Notes: generated by a model from the sequence alone, not told the origin. Positions 1-7,010 are shown, counted from the stretch's first letter. The stretch is 25,882 nucleotides of DNA from a virus (IMGVR_UViG_3300024999_000353:1-25882); one strand, 5' to 3'. Numbers and translations: made by a program.

Positions 1-42
1 TTCTTTAGTTGGTTTTAATCTAATTTTAATTGATTTTATTAT
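1..42 (-). CDS. tnpB: TnpB (IS605 OrfB-like) N-terminus, cut by window edge
   Basis: Only the first 14 codons are inside the window. They read (M)IKSIKIRLKPTKE, which is the characteristic beginning of TnpB/OrfB proteins, the RNA-guided endonucleases of IS200/IS605 elements (established family knowledge). A strong SD (GGAGG at 55-51) precedes it. The codon at normal spacing that starts the conserved peptide is ATA at 42-40. The only standard start in frame is GTG at 51-49, which overlaps the SD itself and is a poor alternative. The rest of the protein, including the RuvC residues, lies outside the window, so intactness cannot be judged. Confidence 0.7.
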   Translation of the reverse strand, partial: MIKSIKIRLKPTKE

Positions 43-51
43 ATTTATCAC

Positions 52-129
52 CTCCTTTTTATAATATTTATGTATTAATTATATAATATAAATATAATTT
101 ATAACTTATTATAACTTATTGATAACTGC
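52..129. other. AT-rich spacer before tnpB
   Basis: No gene is visible. It holds a direct repeat of AATAAGTTAT (two adjacent copies on the minus strand) and stretches of alternating A/T. It may contain the left end of the TnpB element and its promoter, because the upstream nuclease remnant stops abruptly at 130. No confident boundary can be drawn without the rest of the element. Confidence 0.3.
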
Positions 130-404
130 TTAAACATCTATTCCCATAACTTTGAATTTATCTACATTATTTTCTCTTAGATTTAGATAACTACCTTTTA
201 TTCCCACTACATCAATAGTTTTTTTGATGTTGCTTTAGAATTAAACCATTCGTAATCTTTTAGATATTGTGAGTATTTAGGGAATTGTACTTCTGTTGCA
301 ATGCAATTGTAACCTTTTGAATACAGTATGTATTTTGCGATTTGTTTGAGTTCATAATGAATTTTTGATTCATTTTTGTTGTAGTTTTCATTGAGTAGGA
401 TTAT
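130..404 (-). pseudogene. PD-(D/E)XK-like nuclease remnant, frameshifted and 3'-truncated (copy A)
   Basis: Read with one -1 shift this encodes about 91 residues. It begins with ILLNENYNKNESKIHYELKQ, continues through GYNCIATEVQF and TIDVVGIK, and ends GIDV-stop. The helix, then ATEV, then IDVVG order resembles the first half of MmcB-like PD-(D/E)XK nucleases, where the next element would be the catalytic E-x-K strand. Here the frame stops at that point, so the catalytic half is missing. The frame breaks in a run of seven A (minus strand of 224-230), arranged as A AAA AAA, a classical -1 slip site. The SD is GGAG at 415-412 and the first in-frame codon at normal spacing is ATA (404-402). The family assignment is an inference from motif order. 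Confidence 0.5.
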
Positions 405-406
405 TA
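365..406. repeat. 42-bp imperfect direct repeat, copy A
   Basis: It matches 1963-2004 with about six mismatches and no gaps. Both copies cover the same coding start (ATA ATC CTA CT...) of the small nuclease gene and the tail of the preceding frame (…NPT). The two copies flank the IscB unit. Confidence 0.8.
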
Positions 407-432
407 ATCATCTCCTTTATTTTTTATATAAC

Positions 433-1713
433 TTATATTTTTGATATTTTATTTTTTTCATATGAATAACCATCAAATCGTTGTATAATTTTAAAATATT
501 TATAACTAATTCCTTGTACAATTATTTTTCCTTCTTTATTTTTAATATCAAAATAACCACGTTTTCTACAAGCAATTTCTCCATACCACACTCCTTTGTA
601 TTTTCCTTTTAGAATAATTGCTTTTACCATATCACCTGTTTGGAATCCATAATAATATTTTTGTCTTGATAAATATCCTCTAGGAAAACCATATTTATTT
701 AAACGTGTTCTACAATGACTTCCTCTACCTTTAGCTTTTATGTATAAAATATTATTAGTTTTATAATATAGTTTATCAGGTGTACTTTCACCAACACAGC
801 AAGCATCAAAATGATGATCTTTTGGTAATCCCAATTTAATTCTATTCATTTTTGTTCTTGCACCAGTACCACATTCCACTTCTAATCCAGTATTATAAAG
901 AACATTATAAACTTTCCATCTTGTAGTATTAATAACTGCACAATCTTTTAAAGTTTGTTTAACTTGTTTTTGAATCTCTGGATAACCAAATTCTTCTGCT
1001 GTCAATTTATCTTTTTTATCATTGCATTCTCCACATGCTAAACAAAGATTATCTATTCTATTTGTACCACCTTTTGATTTAGGTATTATATGTTCAATTT
1101 CTAATGGAATATTTTCTTTTCCACAATAACTGCATCTTCTATTAAATTTTTCCAATAAATATTCTCTTAATTCATATCCTTGCAATGTACCTTGTTGATA
1201 TTCTATTCCTGAAATATTAGGATTTCTCATTAATTGAGTATCAAATTTTACATTTTCATAAGATATATTAGTTAATGGTATTAATTTTTGTAATCTATCA
1301 ATCCATGTTTTTATATTATCAACTCTACTTTGTAATGATGGTGGTATCCAACCCTTTTCTTTTTTACGATTTAAAAATCTTGGTTTACGATAACGTAATT
1401 TTCTATTTCTACGTTTGCGTCTATACATACTTCTAGTATTTAATTTGTCTTTTATATTAATACGATGTAAAATCTGTGCCATCCAAATTACTTTTTGATT
1501 ATTTTTTAAAATTGCTAATCCTGTATATCTACTACCATAATCTATTTTTAATCTGTATGTATTAATATTTTCTTCTTTAATTTCTTTATTAAGAATAATA
1601 GTAAATGGATATTTTTTTAATATTTTTGCTTTCTTTTGTTTAAGTAATTTTCTTGCTTTTGCTGGGTGACATGGTGATAAAGGTCTTTTATTTGTATCTA
1701 AAACAAATATCAA
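433..1713 (-). CDS. iscB: IscB RNA-guided nickase/nuclease (RuvC + HNH)
   Basis: This is a complete 426-residue IscB, the compact ancestor-type relative of Cas9 that cuts DNA guided by an omega RNA. Visible domains in order: an N-terminal PLMP-like segment (RPLSPCHPAKARKLL, residues 10-24, with PLSP in place of PLMP); RuvC-I with Asp58 (KIDYGSRYTGLAIL); an Arg/Lys-rich bridge helix (about 94-118); RuvC-II with Glu153 (ISYENV); an HNH domain with zinc cysteines 194/197/227/230 and the EHIIPKSKGG motif (His208); and RuvC-III with His300 and Asp303 (HHFDACCVG). A basic C-terminal region (about 345-426) would be the TAM-interacting part. All catalytic residues are present. The start is TTG (1713) behind AAAGGAG. 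Spacing upstream fits an omega RNA, and tnpB lies downstream on the same strand. No transposase (tnpA) is in view. Confidence 0.93.
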   Translation of the reverse strand: MIFVLDTNKRPLSPCHPAKARKLLKQKKAKILKKYPFTIILNKEIKEENINTYRLKIDYGSRYTGLAILKNNQKVIWMAQILHRINIKDKLNTRSMYRRKRRNRKLRYRKPRFLNRKKEKGWIPPSLQSRVDNIKTWIDRLQKLIPLTNISYENVKFDTQLMRNPNISGIEYQQGTLQGYELREYLLEKFNRRCSYCGKENIPLEIEHIIPKSKGGTNRIDNLCLACGECNDKKDKLTAEEFGYPEIQKQVKQTLKDCAVINTTRWKVYNVLYNTGLEVECGTGARTKMNRIKLGLPKDHHFDACCVGESTPDKLYYKTNNILYIKAKGRGSHCRTRLNKYGFPRGYLSRQKYYYGFQTGDMVKAIILKGKYKGVWYGEIACRKRGYFDIKNKEGKIIVQGISYKYFKIIQRFDGYSYEKNKISKI

Positions 1714-1962
1714 AGATTTTACTCCTTTCCTCGTTAATTAATTAACGGTAACATCTTTCTCGACAATGTTATATCTGCTTTTTACACTTAATACACTGAC
1801 TTAACCCATTACATCTGTTTAATATTAAGCGACAGTTGCTACAAACTGAAAGAGCATCTATAGGTGTCATGACAAATATAACGTAGTTCTCTAAGAACTT
1901 AGTCTGGTTAACATGAATATAAAACTCACAACATAGGTTGTTGGGTAGTTAACAATGCTCTC
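1714..1962 (-). ncRNA. Putative omega RNA of IscB
   Basis: The 249 bases just upstream of iscB encode no protein and are richer in G+C than their surroundings. On the minus strand they hold a 6-bp hairpin AGTTCT-TAG-AGAACT (1885-1899), a TAACAT/ATGTTA stem, a CAGTT/AACTG stem, an ACAAC/GTTGT stem near the 5' end, and a perfect 16-bp palindrome (1732-1747) immediately before the iscB SD. IscB families carry their omega RNA exactly here, with a 5' guide copied from flanking DNA. The guide would therefore end near 1963, where homology to copy A of the flanking repeat ends. Boundaries are approximate and no covariance model was run. Confidence 0.7.
1732..1747. repeat. Perfect 16-bp palindrome before iscB
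   Basis: CGTTAATTAATTAACG is self-complementary and lies directly 5' of the iscB SD. It could form the last stem of the omega RNA or limit ribosome access to iscB. Confidence 0.6.
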
Positions 1963-2004
1963 TTGATTCATTTTTATTATAGTTTTTGTTAAGTAGGATT
2001 ATAT
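1963..2004. repeat. 42-bp imperfect direct repeat, copy B (start of interrupted nuclease gene)
   Basis: On the minus strand this copy encodes ILLNKNYNKNES in the same frame as copy A (365-406), behind an SD (GAAGG at 2015-2011) and an ATA codon at 2002-2000. The frame then runs into the omega RNA and stops after four codons. It is therefore the 5' stub of the small nuclease gene interrupted by the IscB unit. Confidence 0.75.
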
Positions 2005-2201
2005 ATTTCACCTTCTTCTTTTATCAATTCTAATTCTTCAACAATTTCTGCCAATGTATCACACCATGCGACTTGATATTCCTCTCCATCTTCATCTGTT
2101 TTAAAAGCAAACCAACTTTTATAACTATCTGCCATATTAAAATCACCACGTTCAAGTCTAACATTAAATTTCTTTTCTATAACTTTTTTAGTTAATTGCA
2201 T
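1989..2201 (-). CDS. Small hypothetical phage protein (70 aa)
   Basis: 70 residues, acidic C-terminal half with a helical segment (CDTLAEIVEELELIKEEGE). An ATG follows AAGAAAGGAAAATAC. The stop overlaps the start of nuclease stub copy B. The same …NPT ending is duplicated before copy A, so the duplicated segment included the end of this gene. No family recognised. Confidence 0.7.
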   Translation of the reverse strand: MQLTKKVIEKKFNVRLERGDFNMADSYKSWFAFKTDEDGEEYQVAWCDTLAEIVEELELIKEEGEIYNPT

Positions 2202-2236
2202 ATGTATTTTCCTTTCTTATATATATTACTATTTAG

Positions 2237-2452
2237 TTACATACCATATTTACTACCAGTATCATATCTTTTAATTTCTCTTAAATTTTTCTTTTCTTTA
2301 TTACATTTATCACAAAACCATTGTCTACTTAATGTAATTAATCCTAATACTCTATTTTCATTCCATTTTGTACTTATTATTGTACCGCCACATTCACATA
2401 ATTCATCTATGCATTCATAACCATTTTTATAATATGTTTTTATGTTAATCAC
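2237..2452 (-). CDS. Small zinc-ribbon protein (up to 71 aa)
   Basis: Two cysteine pairs (CECGG near residue 19 and CDKC near residue 47) suggest one zinc ribbon; a basic tail follows. The GTG at 2452 overlaps the preceding stop (GTGA) but also lies inside the SD GAGG (2455-2452). The codon at normal spacing is ATA at 2443-2441, giving a 68-residue protein. Which of the two is used is undecided. It belongs to a run of small Cys-rich genes. Confidence 0.65.
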   Translation of the reverse strand: MINIKTYYKNGYECIDELCECGGTIISTKWNENRVLGLITLSRQWFCDKCNKEKKNLREIKRYDTGSKYGM

Positions 2453-2769
2453 CTCACTTTAAATTCATGTAATTTATTAAATGTAAAATCACAGTCAGGG
2501 CATCTCCAAATAGTGATAAATCCTTCTTTAGTGATATGCCCGTAATTAGTATCAAACGCATTTTCATGTTTACAATCTGCTATAATTGCATTATTTATTT
2601 GTTTTCTAATATCTTGCATTTGTTTATCAATTTCTTCCTTTTCTTTATTTAATTCTTTAATTTTCTCTTCTCCATGTATTTTTGCACATTTACCACATAG
2701 TACTTTCATACTTACATAATATTTTGAATTAGTTGGAGAAAAACATTCAAAACAAAATTGTGTTAACAT
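2449..2769 (-). CDS. Small double zinc-ribbon protein with coiled coil (106 aa)
   Basis: An N-terminal CFEC…CGKC zinc ribbon is followed by a charged helical segment (about residues 32-62, likely coiled coil), then a second Cys/His cluster (C-H near 66 and CPDC near 90). The ATG at 2769 has a GAGGT SD. The stop TGA overlaps the GTG of the next frame by four bases, which suggests coupled translation. Function unknown. Confidence 0.7.
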   Translation of the reverse strand: MLTQFCFECFSPTNSKYYVSMKVLCGKCAKIHGEEKIKELNKEKEEIDKQMQDIRKQINNAIIADCKHENAFDTNYGHITKEGFITIWRCPDCDFTFNKLHEFKVR

Positions 2770-2785
2770 ATTAATTACCTCATAT

Positions 2786-2983
2786 TTATTTATACTTTTC
2801 TAAACTTTCTTTATGTATTGGATTTTCTTTATGAAGAGTTTCTTTTTTACAATTAATACACCAAATATGTTTATTATGTCCTGCTTTATGCAATTTACCT
2901 AATAATCTTATTATCACTTGTTTATTACCACATTGTGTACATATTAATTCAGTATCAGTAAAATAAGTAGTTCTTTTTGATAT
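2786..2983 (-). CDS. Small zinc-ribbon protein, probable ATA start
   Basis: The protein carries CTQC and WCINC pairs about 28 residues apart, a typical zinc ribbon. SD GAGG at 2995-2992 is followed by exactly 8 nt and then ATA (2983-2981) in frame. The standard alternatives are TTG (3001), upstream of the SD, or GTG (2992), overlapping it. From the ATA the protein has 65 residues. Function unknown. Confidence 0.6.
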   Translation of the reverse strand: MSKRTTYFTDTELICTQCGNKQVIIRLLGKLHKAGHNKHIWCINCKKETLHKENPIHKESLEKYK

Positions 2984-3026
2984 AATTTTCACCTCTTTCA
3001 AGTTATTATAAAAACATTAATCTATT

Positions 3027-3269
3027 TCAACCAAAAACATACATACTTACTGTACCTATCATTATTCTTCCACAATGACTACAAACCCAACATTTTTTTC
3101 TATATGGATTACCTTTTTTAGATATAACTGTTGTCCACTTGTATTCTCCATCACTTCTTGGATATTTATATTCTCCTTGTCTAGCAGGACAATTTTCATG
3201 ATAACAATAATAAGTTACTAGAAATGGGTTATAATTTGCTTCTGGATGTGTTTTAAATTCTATGGTCAT
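3027..3269 (-). CDS. Small zinc-finger protein (80 aa)
   Basis: Starts ATG behind AAGGAG. Contains C-x4-C (CYHENC) near residue 22 and CWVCSHCG near residue 60, consistent with a zinc finger. The middle is aromatic and charged. No family recognised. Confidence 0.7.
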   Translation of the reverse strand: MTIEFKTHPEANYNPFLVTYYCYHENCPARQGEYKYPRSDGEYKWTTVISKKGNPYRKKCWVCSHCGRIMIGTVSMYVFG

Positions 3270-3283
3270 AATATCTCCTTAAA

Positions 3284-3541
3284 TTATTCTGACGCTATGT
3301 CCCAACATTTTTCACATTGTTTTAATTGTTCTTTAGAATCTATTCCCACATTTTCTTTCTCACATTCACCAATAAAATCATCTAATCCAAATGCACTAGG
3401 ACAATGACTTATTAAATAATTTCTATCTTTATCATTTCTTCTTAATGATTCTCTAATATCTATACATGTTTGCAAATGGTCTATATCACCAGTTTTAATA
3501 TTGTCACAATACTCTAAGATTATTTCTTTCCCAGTTTTCAT
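3284..3541 (-). CDS. Conserved small phage protein with CPS-GL…C-x2-CW motif (85 aa)
   Basis: The C-terminal half holds the pattern CPSAFGLDDF…C…C-x2-CW, which I recognise as recurring in small Firmicutes phage and prophage proteins; its function is not known. The four cysteines could bind zinc. ATG start behind AAGGAG. Confidence 0.7.
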   Translation of the reverse strand: MKTGKEIILEYCDNIKTGDIDHLQTCIDIRESLRRNDKDRNYLISHCPSAFGLDDFIGECEKENVGIDSKEQLKQCEKCWDIASE

Positions 3542-3577
3542 GTTATATTGTTCTCCTTCATATTAATATAATTTTTA

Positions 3578-3904
3578 TTAAATAATTATATTTCTTAAAT
3601 ATTCCATTTCTTTCTTAAAGTCTATTTTGTCATTTTTATTTGTTTTAATAATTCTAATAGTATAATTTTCATTTTTATTAAACCAATCCCATTTAACTAA
3701 TCTAACAACAATATCAAATTCATCAAATTCTTTTAATTTTCCTATCATTTTATATTTTGTATTGTTAATATTTATTCCATAAAATAAATTAGGTTCATTA
3801 GTTATATCTGTAGAAATACTTATAAATTTAAACTGATTTTCAAATAAGTTTTTATCTATTTGTAATTCCATAAATTTTTCTAATTTAATTGCTTTTATTT
3901 TCAT
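3578..3904 (-). CDS. Hypothetical phage protein (108 aa)
   Basis: The start chosen is the ATG at 3904, which has GAGGT 5 nt ahead. The longer frame, from 3949, would overlap the upstream small gene and has no SD. The product is mostly beta-strand-like with Lys/Asn-rich loops and no cysteines. No family recognised. Confidence 0.65.
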   Translation of the reverse strand: MKIKAIKLEKFMELQIDKNLFENQFKFISISTDITNEPNLFYGININNTKYKMIGKLKEFDEFDIVVRLVKWDWFNKNENYTIRIIKTNKNDKIDFKKEMEYLRNIII

Positions 3905-3932
3905 ATTAACCTCATTAAATTTTTTATTTATT

Positions 3933-4067
3933 TTACGTTTCATCATCACAATCGTACACAGGATGATACTCTATATTTAAACAATATATGCATATATTAC
4001 ATATATTTTTCTTTTTACAATTAAAACATAAGCAATCTTCACATTCTAAAGGGATATTTTTTATCAT
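3933..4067 (-). CDS. Tiny cysteine-rich protein (44 aa)
   Basis: The frame from ATG 4067 to TAA 3933 encodes 44 residues with eight cysteines, including C-x2-C-x-C-x2-C and a second C-x2-C-x2-C cluster. That density is far above chance and implies metal binding, probably zinc. An SD (GAAAGGAAGG) lies about 16 nt upstream, longer than ideal. It sits neatly between the stop of its left neighbour's start region and the next gene. Confidence 0.6.
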   Translation of the reverse strand: MIKNIPLECEDCLCFNCKKKNICNICIYCLNIEYHPVYDCDDET

Positions 4068-4094
4068 ATAATATATTTTTCCTTCCTTTCTAAT

Positions 4095-4292
4095 TTATAA
4101 AAACTTAATAATATCTCTTAATGTAAAATTTCTTTCTGCACATTTTTCTATATCATATGCGTGAAGTAACCACTGTTCTTCAGGATGAAATTCTGTACTG
4201 CCAAGCCAAATTTTATAAGGTATAACTTTTCTATTATTTGTTTCATCTTTATATTTGTATTGTAAGACTGGTGAAATTACTGTATCCATCAT
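4095..4292 (-). CDS. Conserved small phage protein (65 aa)
   Basis: Motif HPEEQWLLHAYDIEKCAERN is a conserved block that I associate with small Firmicutes phage proteins of unknown function. ATG behind AAAGGAGG. Confidence 0.7.
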   Translation of the reverse strand: MMDTVISPVLQYKYKDETNNRKVIPYKIWLGSTEFHPEEQWLLHAYDIEKCAERNFTLRDIIKFL

Positions 4293-4311
4293 ATTAATAT
4301 TCCTCCTTTAT

Positions 4312-4542
4312 TTATAATATTTCTAAATTAATCTTTAAAATAACTTTTTCTTCCCATTCATGTTCACATTCACTACAATAAAAATGAATGTTAATTGGAG
4401 TGTTGATTTCTGGATAATAAAAACAATTATTCCATTTTCTTTCATGATTACAATTAGGACATATAATAAACATTTCCAATTCGTGTAAATAAAATCTTTT
4501 AACTTCTAATATTCCACTTGGTTGATTAATTATTTTTAACAT
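4312..4542 (-). CDS. Small zinc-ribbon protein (76 aa)
   Basis: CPNC at about 28-31 and CSEC at about 56-59 form a standard zinc ribbon, with aromatic residues between. ATG behind AAAAGGAG. It may bind nucleic acid or a host protein; nothing more specific can be said. Confidence 0.7.
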   Translation of the reverse strand: MLKIINQPSGILEVKRFYLHELEMFIICPNCNHERKWNNCFYYPEINTPINIHFYCSECEHEWEEKVILKINLEIL

Positions 4543-4570
4543 GAATTTACTCCTTTTAATCTATATTAAT

Positions 4571-4828
4571 TTAATTTTCTATATAATCCAATTCCAATAT
4601 ATATCCTTTAGATTTTACTTGTGCAACAATACCTACTAATTTAACATGGTCACCATTAGGTTTAATTCCATCTCTATTACAATTAGGTGAAGCAAAATAT
4701 GATTTATCAACTAATTTTGTACTAGATTCTTTATATAAATAATAACATTTACTTCCATGAATCCATTGTACTATATCACCAATTTTTAATTCTACATTTG
4801 GATATGTATTTTGTTTTACTATTAGCAT
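4571..4828 (-). CDS. Hypothetical protein, SH3-like barrel (85 aa)
   Basis: Short beta-rich protein with LKIGDIVQWIHGSK and VKLVGIVAQV segments, suggestive of a small SH3-like barrel. ATG behind AGGAG. No family recognised. Confidence 0.6.
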   Translation of the reverse strand: MLIVKQNTYPNVELKIGDIVQWIHGSKCYYLYKESSTKLVDKSYFASPNCNRDGIKPNGDHVKLVGIVAQVKSKGYILELDYIEN

Positions 4829-4852
4829 GTGATTTCTACTCCTATTACTTTA

Positions 4853-5155
4853 TTAATTATTCTCATGTTTAATATTCTTAATAAATTCACCTTTCTCATA
4901 TACTTCGATACCATTTTTTGTCCATAAACTAAAATCCATTTCCATTGCTTTCATGTATTCTAATTGCCCTTTTTGTAATATTGCTTTTCCATATCTATAA
5001 GGAGTAAAATATAAAATGTTTTTATCTTTTACAATTATAGTTTTTAAATATGTTTTCTGCTAAGAATATAGTTTTATATTATAATAGTCTTCAACAAAAG
5101 CAACAGGATTATTTTGATATTTTTCTTTAAAGTTTAGTTTTTCTTGATCTGTCAT
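4853..5155 (-). pseudogene. Small terminase-N-terminus-like protein interrupted by in-frame TAG
   Basis: From ATG 5155 (SD GAGGTG) the frame reads NNPVAFVEDYYNIKLYS, then TAG at 5062-5060, and continues in the same frame QKTYLK…LYFTPYRYGKAILQKGQLEYMK…MDFSLWTKNGIEVYEKG to TAA at 4853, 100 codons in all. The first part resembles the N-terminal adaptor of large terminase subunits (…F.E…GI.L..WQK). At that position a Trp/aromatic is usual, so TGG to TAG is the simplest explanation. Both sides still look like good coding sequence. Readthrough or suppression is the alternative to a dead gene. The whole family is only about 100 residues, so this is not a full terminase. Confidence 0.55.
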
Positions 5156-5189
5156 AAGACACCTCACTCATAATGAATCAAACTTTTTG

Positions 5190-5321
5190 TCAAGATATTG
5201 TTTTATATTGTGGACATTGAAATTCTTTAGGACATTTTAATCCTAAATCACAATTACATTTTTCATCACTGGTTAAACAATTAACTTGTTTTTTTGTGTA
5301 GTGTATACATATAATTTTCAT
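5190..5321 (-). CDS. Tiny cysteine-rich protein (43 aa)
   Basis: ATG 5321 behind ATAAAGGAG; TGA at 5192-5190. Six cysteines in 43 residues (C5, C15, C22, C24, C30, C36) point to a small metal-binding knuckle. Function unknown. Confidence 0.6.
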   Translation of the reverse strand: MKIICIHYTKKQVNCLTSDEKCNCDLGLKCPKEFQCPQYKTIS

Positions 5322-5353
5322 TAATTTTATCTCCTTTATCATAATGTTTCAAA

Positions 5354-5548
5354 TCAATATTCGCTTTCTTCATATAACCAATCTAAAAACCATTCTAATT
5401 TTTTATTTATAATACCATTAACTTCACACAATTCTTCACCATTATTATATTGAGCAATCATTTCTCCATTTTTAACAAGTATTATTGTTTCATCATTTTG
5501 TAGAAATTGTTCTTTTTCTTTTAGAATTTCATTTAGTCTTTCTCTCAT
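5354..5548 (-). CDS. Small acidic hypothetical protein (64 aa)
   Basis: N-terminal helix (RERLNEILKEKEQFL), a short strand pair, and an acidic Trp-containing C-terminal helix. ATG behind AAAGGGAG. No family recognised. Confidence 0.6.
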   Translation of the reverse strand: MRERLNEILKEKEQFLQNDETIILVKNGEMIAQYNNGEELCEVNGIINKKLEWFLDWLYEESEY

Positions 5549-5581
5549 AATTATCTCCCTTTCAATTTTATTGTTTTTAAA

Positions 5582-5773
5582 TTATCCTAATTCATTATCT
5601 AAACATATAACATTTTTCATGTTTATATCATTTATACTAAATATTTCACCATTAAATGCTAAATATTTATATCCTACTCTTTCTGTCCATTCTCTACATT
5701 GATTATAATTCATAGGCCACATTTTTTGACTGTTGAACACTTCTTTCCAAGTTAATTTTAATTTATTATTCAT
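5582..5773 (-). CDS. Hypothetical phage protein (63 aa)
   Basis: The start chosen is the ATG at 5773, preceded by AAAGGAG; the longer frame from 5803 lacks an SD and overlaps the upstream gene. Contains LTWKEVFNSQKMWPM and a central aromatic stretch. No family recognised. Confidence 0.6.
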   Translation of the reverse strand: MNNKLKLTWKEVFNSQKMWPMNYNQCREWTERVGYKYLAFNGEIFSINDINMKNVICLDNELG

Positions 5774-5799
5774 ATTATTATATTCTCCTTTATTACAAA

Positions 5800-6105
5800 T
5801 CAATATTCTTCTTCGCTAAAATCAATAAATTCTTCTCCATCTTCGTATCCTTCAAGCAATAGATCAAAAACATTATCAAATGCTTTGGTTATATGAGTAT
5901 CACCTGTTTCTTGATTACATTCTTCTAAAATATGCTTCGCTATAAATTCAGCAAACATTTGACTTTTGCCTCTTTTAACTTTAGATTCATTATGATTATT
6001 AGGATAAAATTTAAATGCGTTTATTAAATTTTTAATAGGTATTTCAATTGTTAATTTTTTATTTGTAAGTTTAGTGGTAATACCTAAATTTTCAAATTTT
6101 TTCAT
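5800..6105 (-). CDS. Conserved hypothetical phage protein (101 aa)
   Basis: Pattern IEIPIKNLINAF…VKRGKSQMFAEFIAKHI…ETGDTHI…FD.VF..LLEG recurs in Firmicutes phages without known function. Acidic C-terminal tail. ATG behind GAAGGAG. Confidence 0.65.
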   Translation of the reverse strand: MKKFENLGITTKLTNKKLTIEIPIKNLINAFKFYPNNHNESKVKRGKSQMFAEFIAKHILEECNQETGDTHITKAFDNVFDLLLEGYEDGEEFIDFSEEEY

Positions 6106-6126
6106 ATGAATATTTCTCCTTCACTA

Positions 6127-6483
6127 TTAAAATACTTCAATACTTTCTAATTTAAATTTAATTTTACTATCATCAAATAGTATACACCAATTATTATATT
6201 TGTCTTTCCATAAATCCATTTTACTATATTCTTTAAATAATTTAATATCTGCATATACATTATTATCTTCAATAACGATTTTACTATTTTCAGGTATTAT
6301 ACCTATCACTTTACAATTTTTATAGTTATCTATATTGTTATAATCTTTATATTCAGATTTTTCATTCCATACTATAGGTGCATTATAAAATGATTCTAAT
6401 GAATTTTCAATCATTTCTCTAGTTAATTCCCAATTATTCTCTGTCATTCCAATTGTCATTATTAATTGTTTTTCTAATAGCAT
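6127..6483 (-). CDS. Conserved hypothetical phage protein (118 aa)
   Basis: Contains YNAPIVWNEKSEYKDY…VIGII…VYADIKLF. This is weakly reminiscent of the N-terminal fold of phage head-maturation proteases or DUF2213-type proteins, but at 118 residues it would be only a fragment of one, so I leave it unassigned. ATG behind AAAGGAG; the stop of the upstream gene is 1 nt away. Confidence 0.6.
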   Translation of the reverse strand: MLLEKQLIMTIGMTENNWELTREMIENSLESFYNAPIVWNEKSEYKDYNNIDNYKNCKVIGIIPENSKIVIEDNNVYADIKLFKEYSKMDLWKDKYNNWCILFDDSKIKFKLESIEVF

Positions 6484-6484
6484 A

Positions 6485-6664
6485 TTAAACTCCTTTCTTT
6501 ATATTATATTTCATGTTTTTTAATAATGGACATTCAATTAATTCTTCACGTTTATTAAAATATGTATCAACTATTTCTGATATTTTATTATTACATAATT
6601 TACATCTATACTCAACCCAATATCCTACCAAATTTCCGATTGAGTGTTCACATTCAAAACACAT
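6485..6664 (-). CDS. Tiny zinc-ribbon protein (59 aa)
   Basis: ATG 6664 behind AAAGGAG, TAA at 6487-6485. CFEC at residues 2-5 and CKLC at 21-24 form a zinc ribbon. The last codons supply the SD for the next gene, so the two are probably translated together. Confidence 0.65.
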   Translation of the reverse strand: MCFECEHSIGNLVGYWVEYRCKLCNNKISEIVDTYFNKREELIECPLLKNMKYNIKKGV

Positions 6665-6683
6665 ATTTATTCTCCTTTATAAA

Positions 6684-7010
6684 TTAGTTTTCGATACATT
6701 TATTTATAATATCTTTTATATAATCTTCAATATTAAATTCTTTTTCATACCAATAAATAGAGAAACTATATGTACTTAAATTAGTTTCAAATCCTTTTAG
6801 TTTAAAATATTTATCTAATTCATCTTTTACTTCTTGGACATCTATATTTTTATTAAATAGGAAATATGCACATCTACTTAAATTATTAACTTCTTCATCA
6901 ATAACATATTTAATTTTTTGTAATAATTCTTTATTTTCATGCTCAAATTTAATCATAAAATATATTTCATTTTCCTTTGTTTTATTTTTTATATCATTGA
7001 TATTAAACAT
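6684..7010 (-). CDS. Hypothetical protein (108 aa)
   Basis: The start is the ATG at 7010, which overlaps the previous stop as TGATG; a TTG one codon earlier is also possible. The product is charged with an amphipathic helix pair and no recognised motif. Confidence 0.6.
   Translation of the reverse strand: MFNINDIKNKTKENEIYFMIKFEHENKELLQKIKYVIDEEVNNLSRCAYFLFNKNIDVQEVKDELDKYFKLKGFETNLSTYSFSIYWYEKEFNIEDYIKDIINKCIEN

Noticed and set aside
1714-1962. tRNA or protein gene upstream of iscB
   Set aside because: No cloverleaf and no open frame; position and stems fit an omega RNA.
4853-5155. Large terminase gene
   Set aside because: Only the N-terminal-like 100 residues exist; no Walker A or nuclease domain follows.
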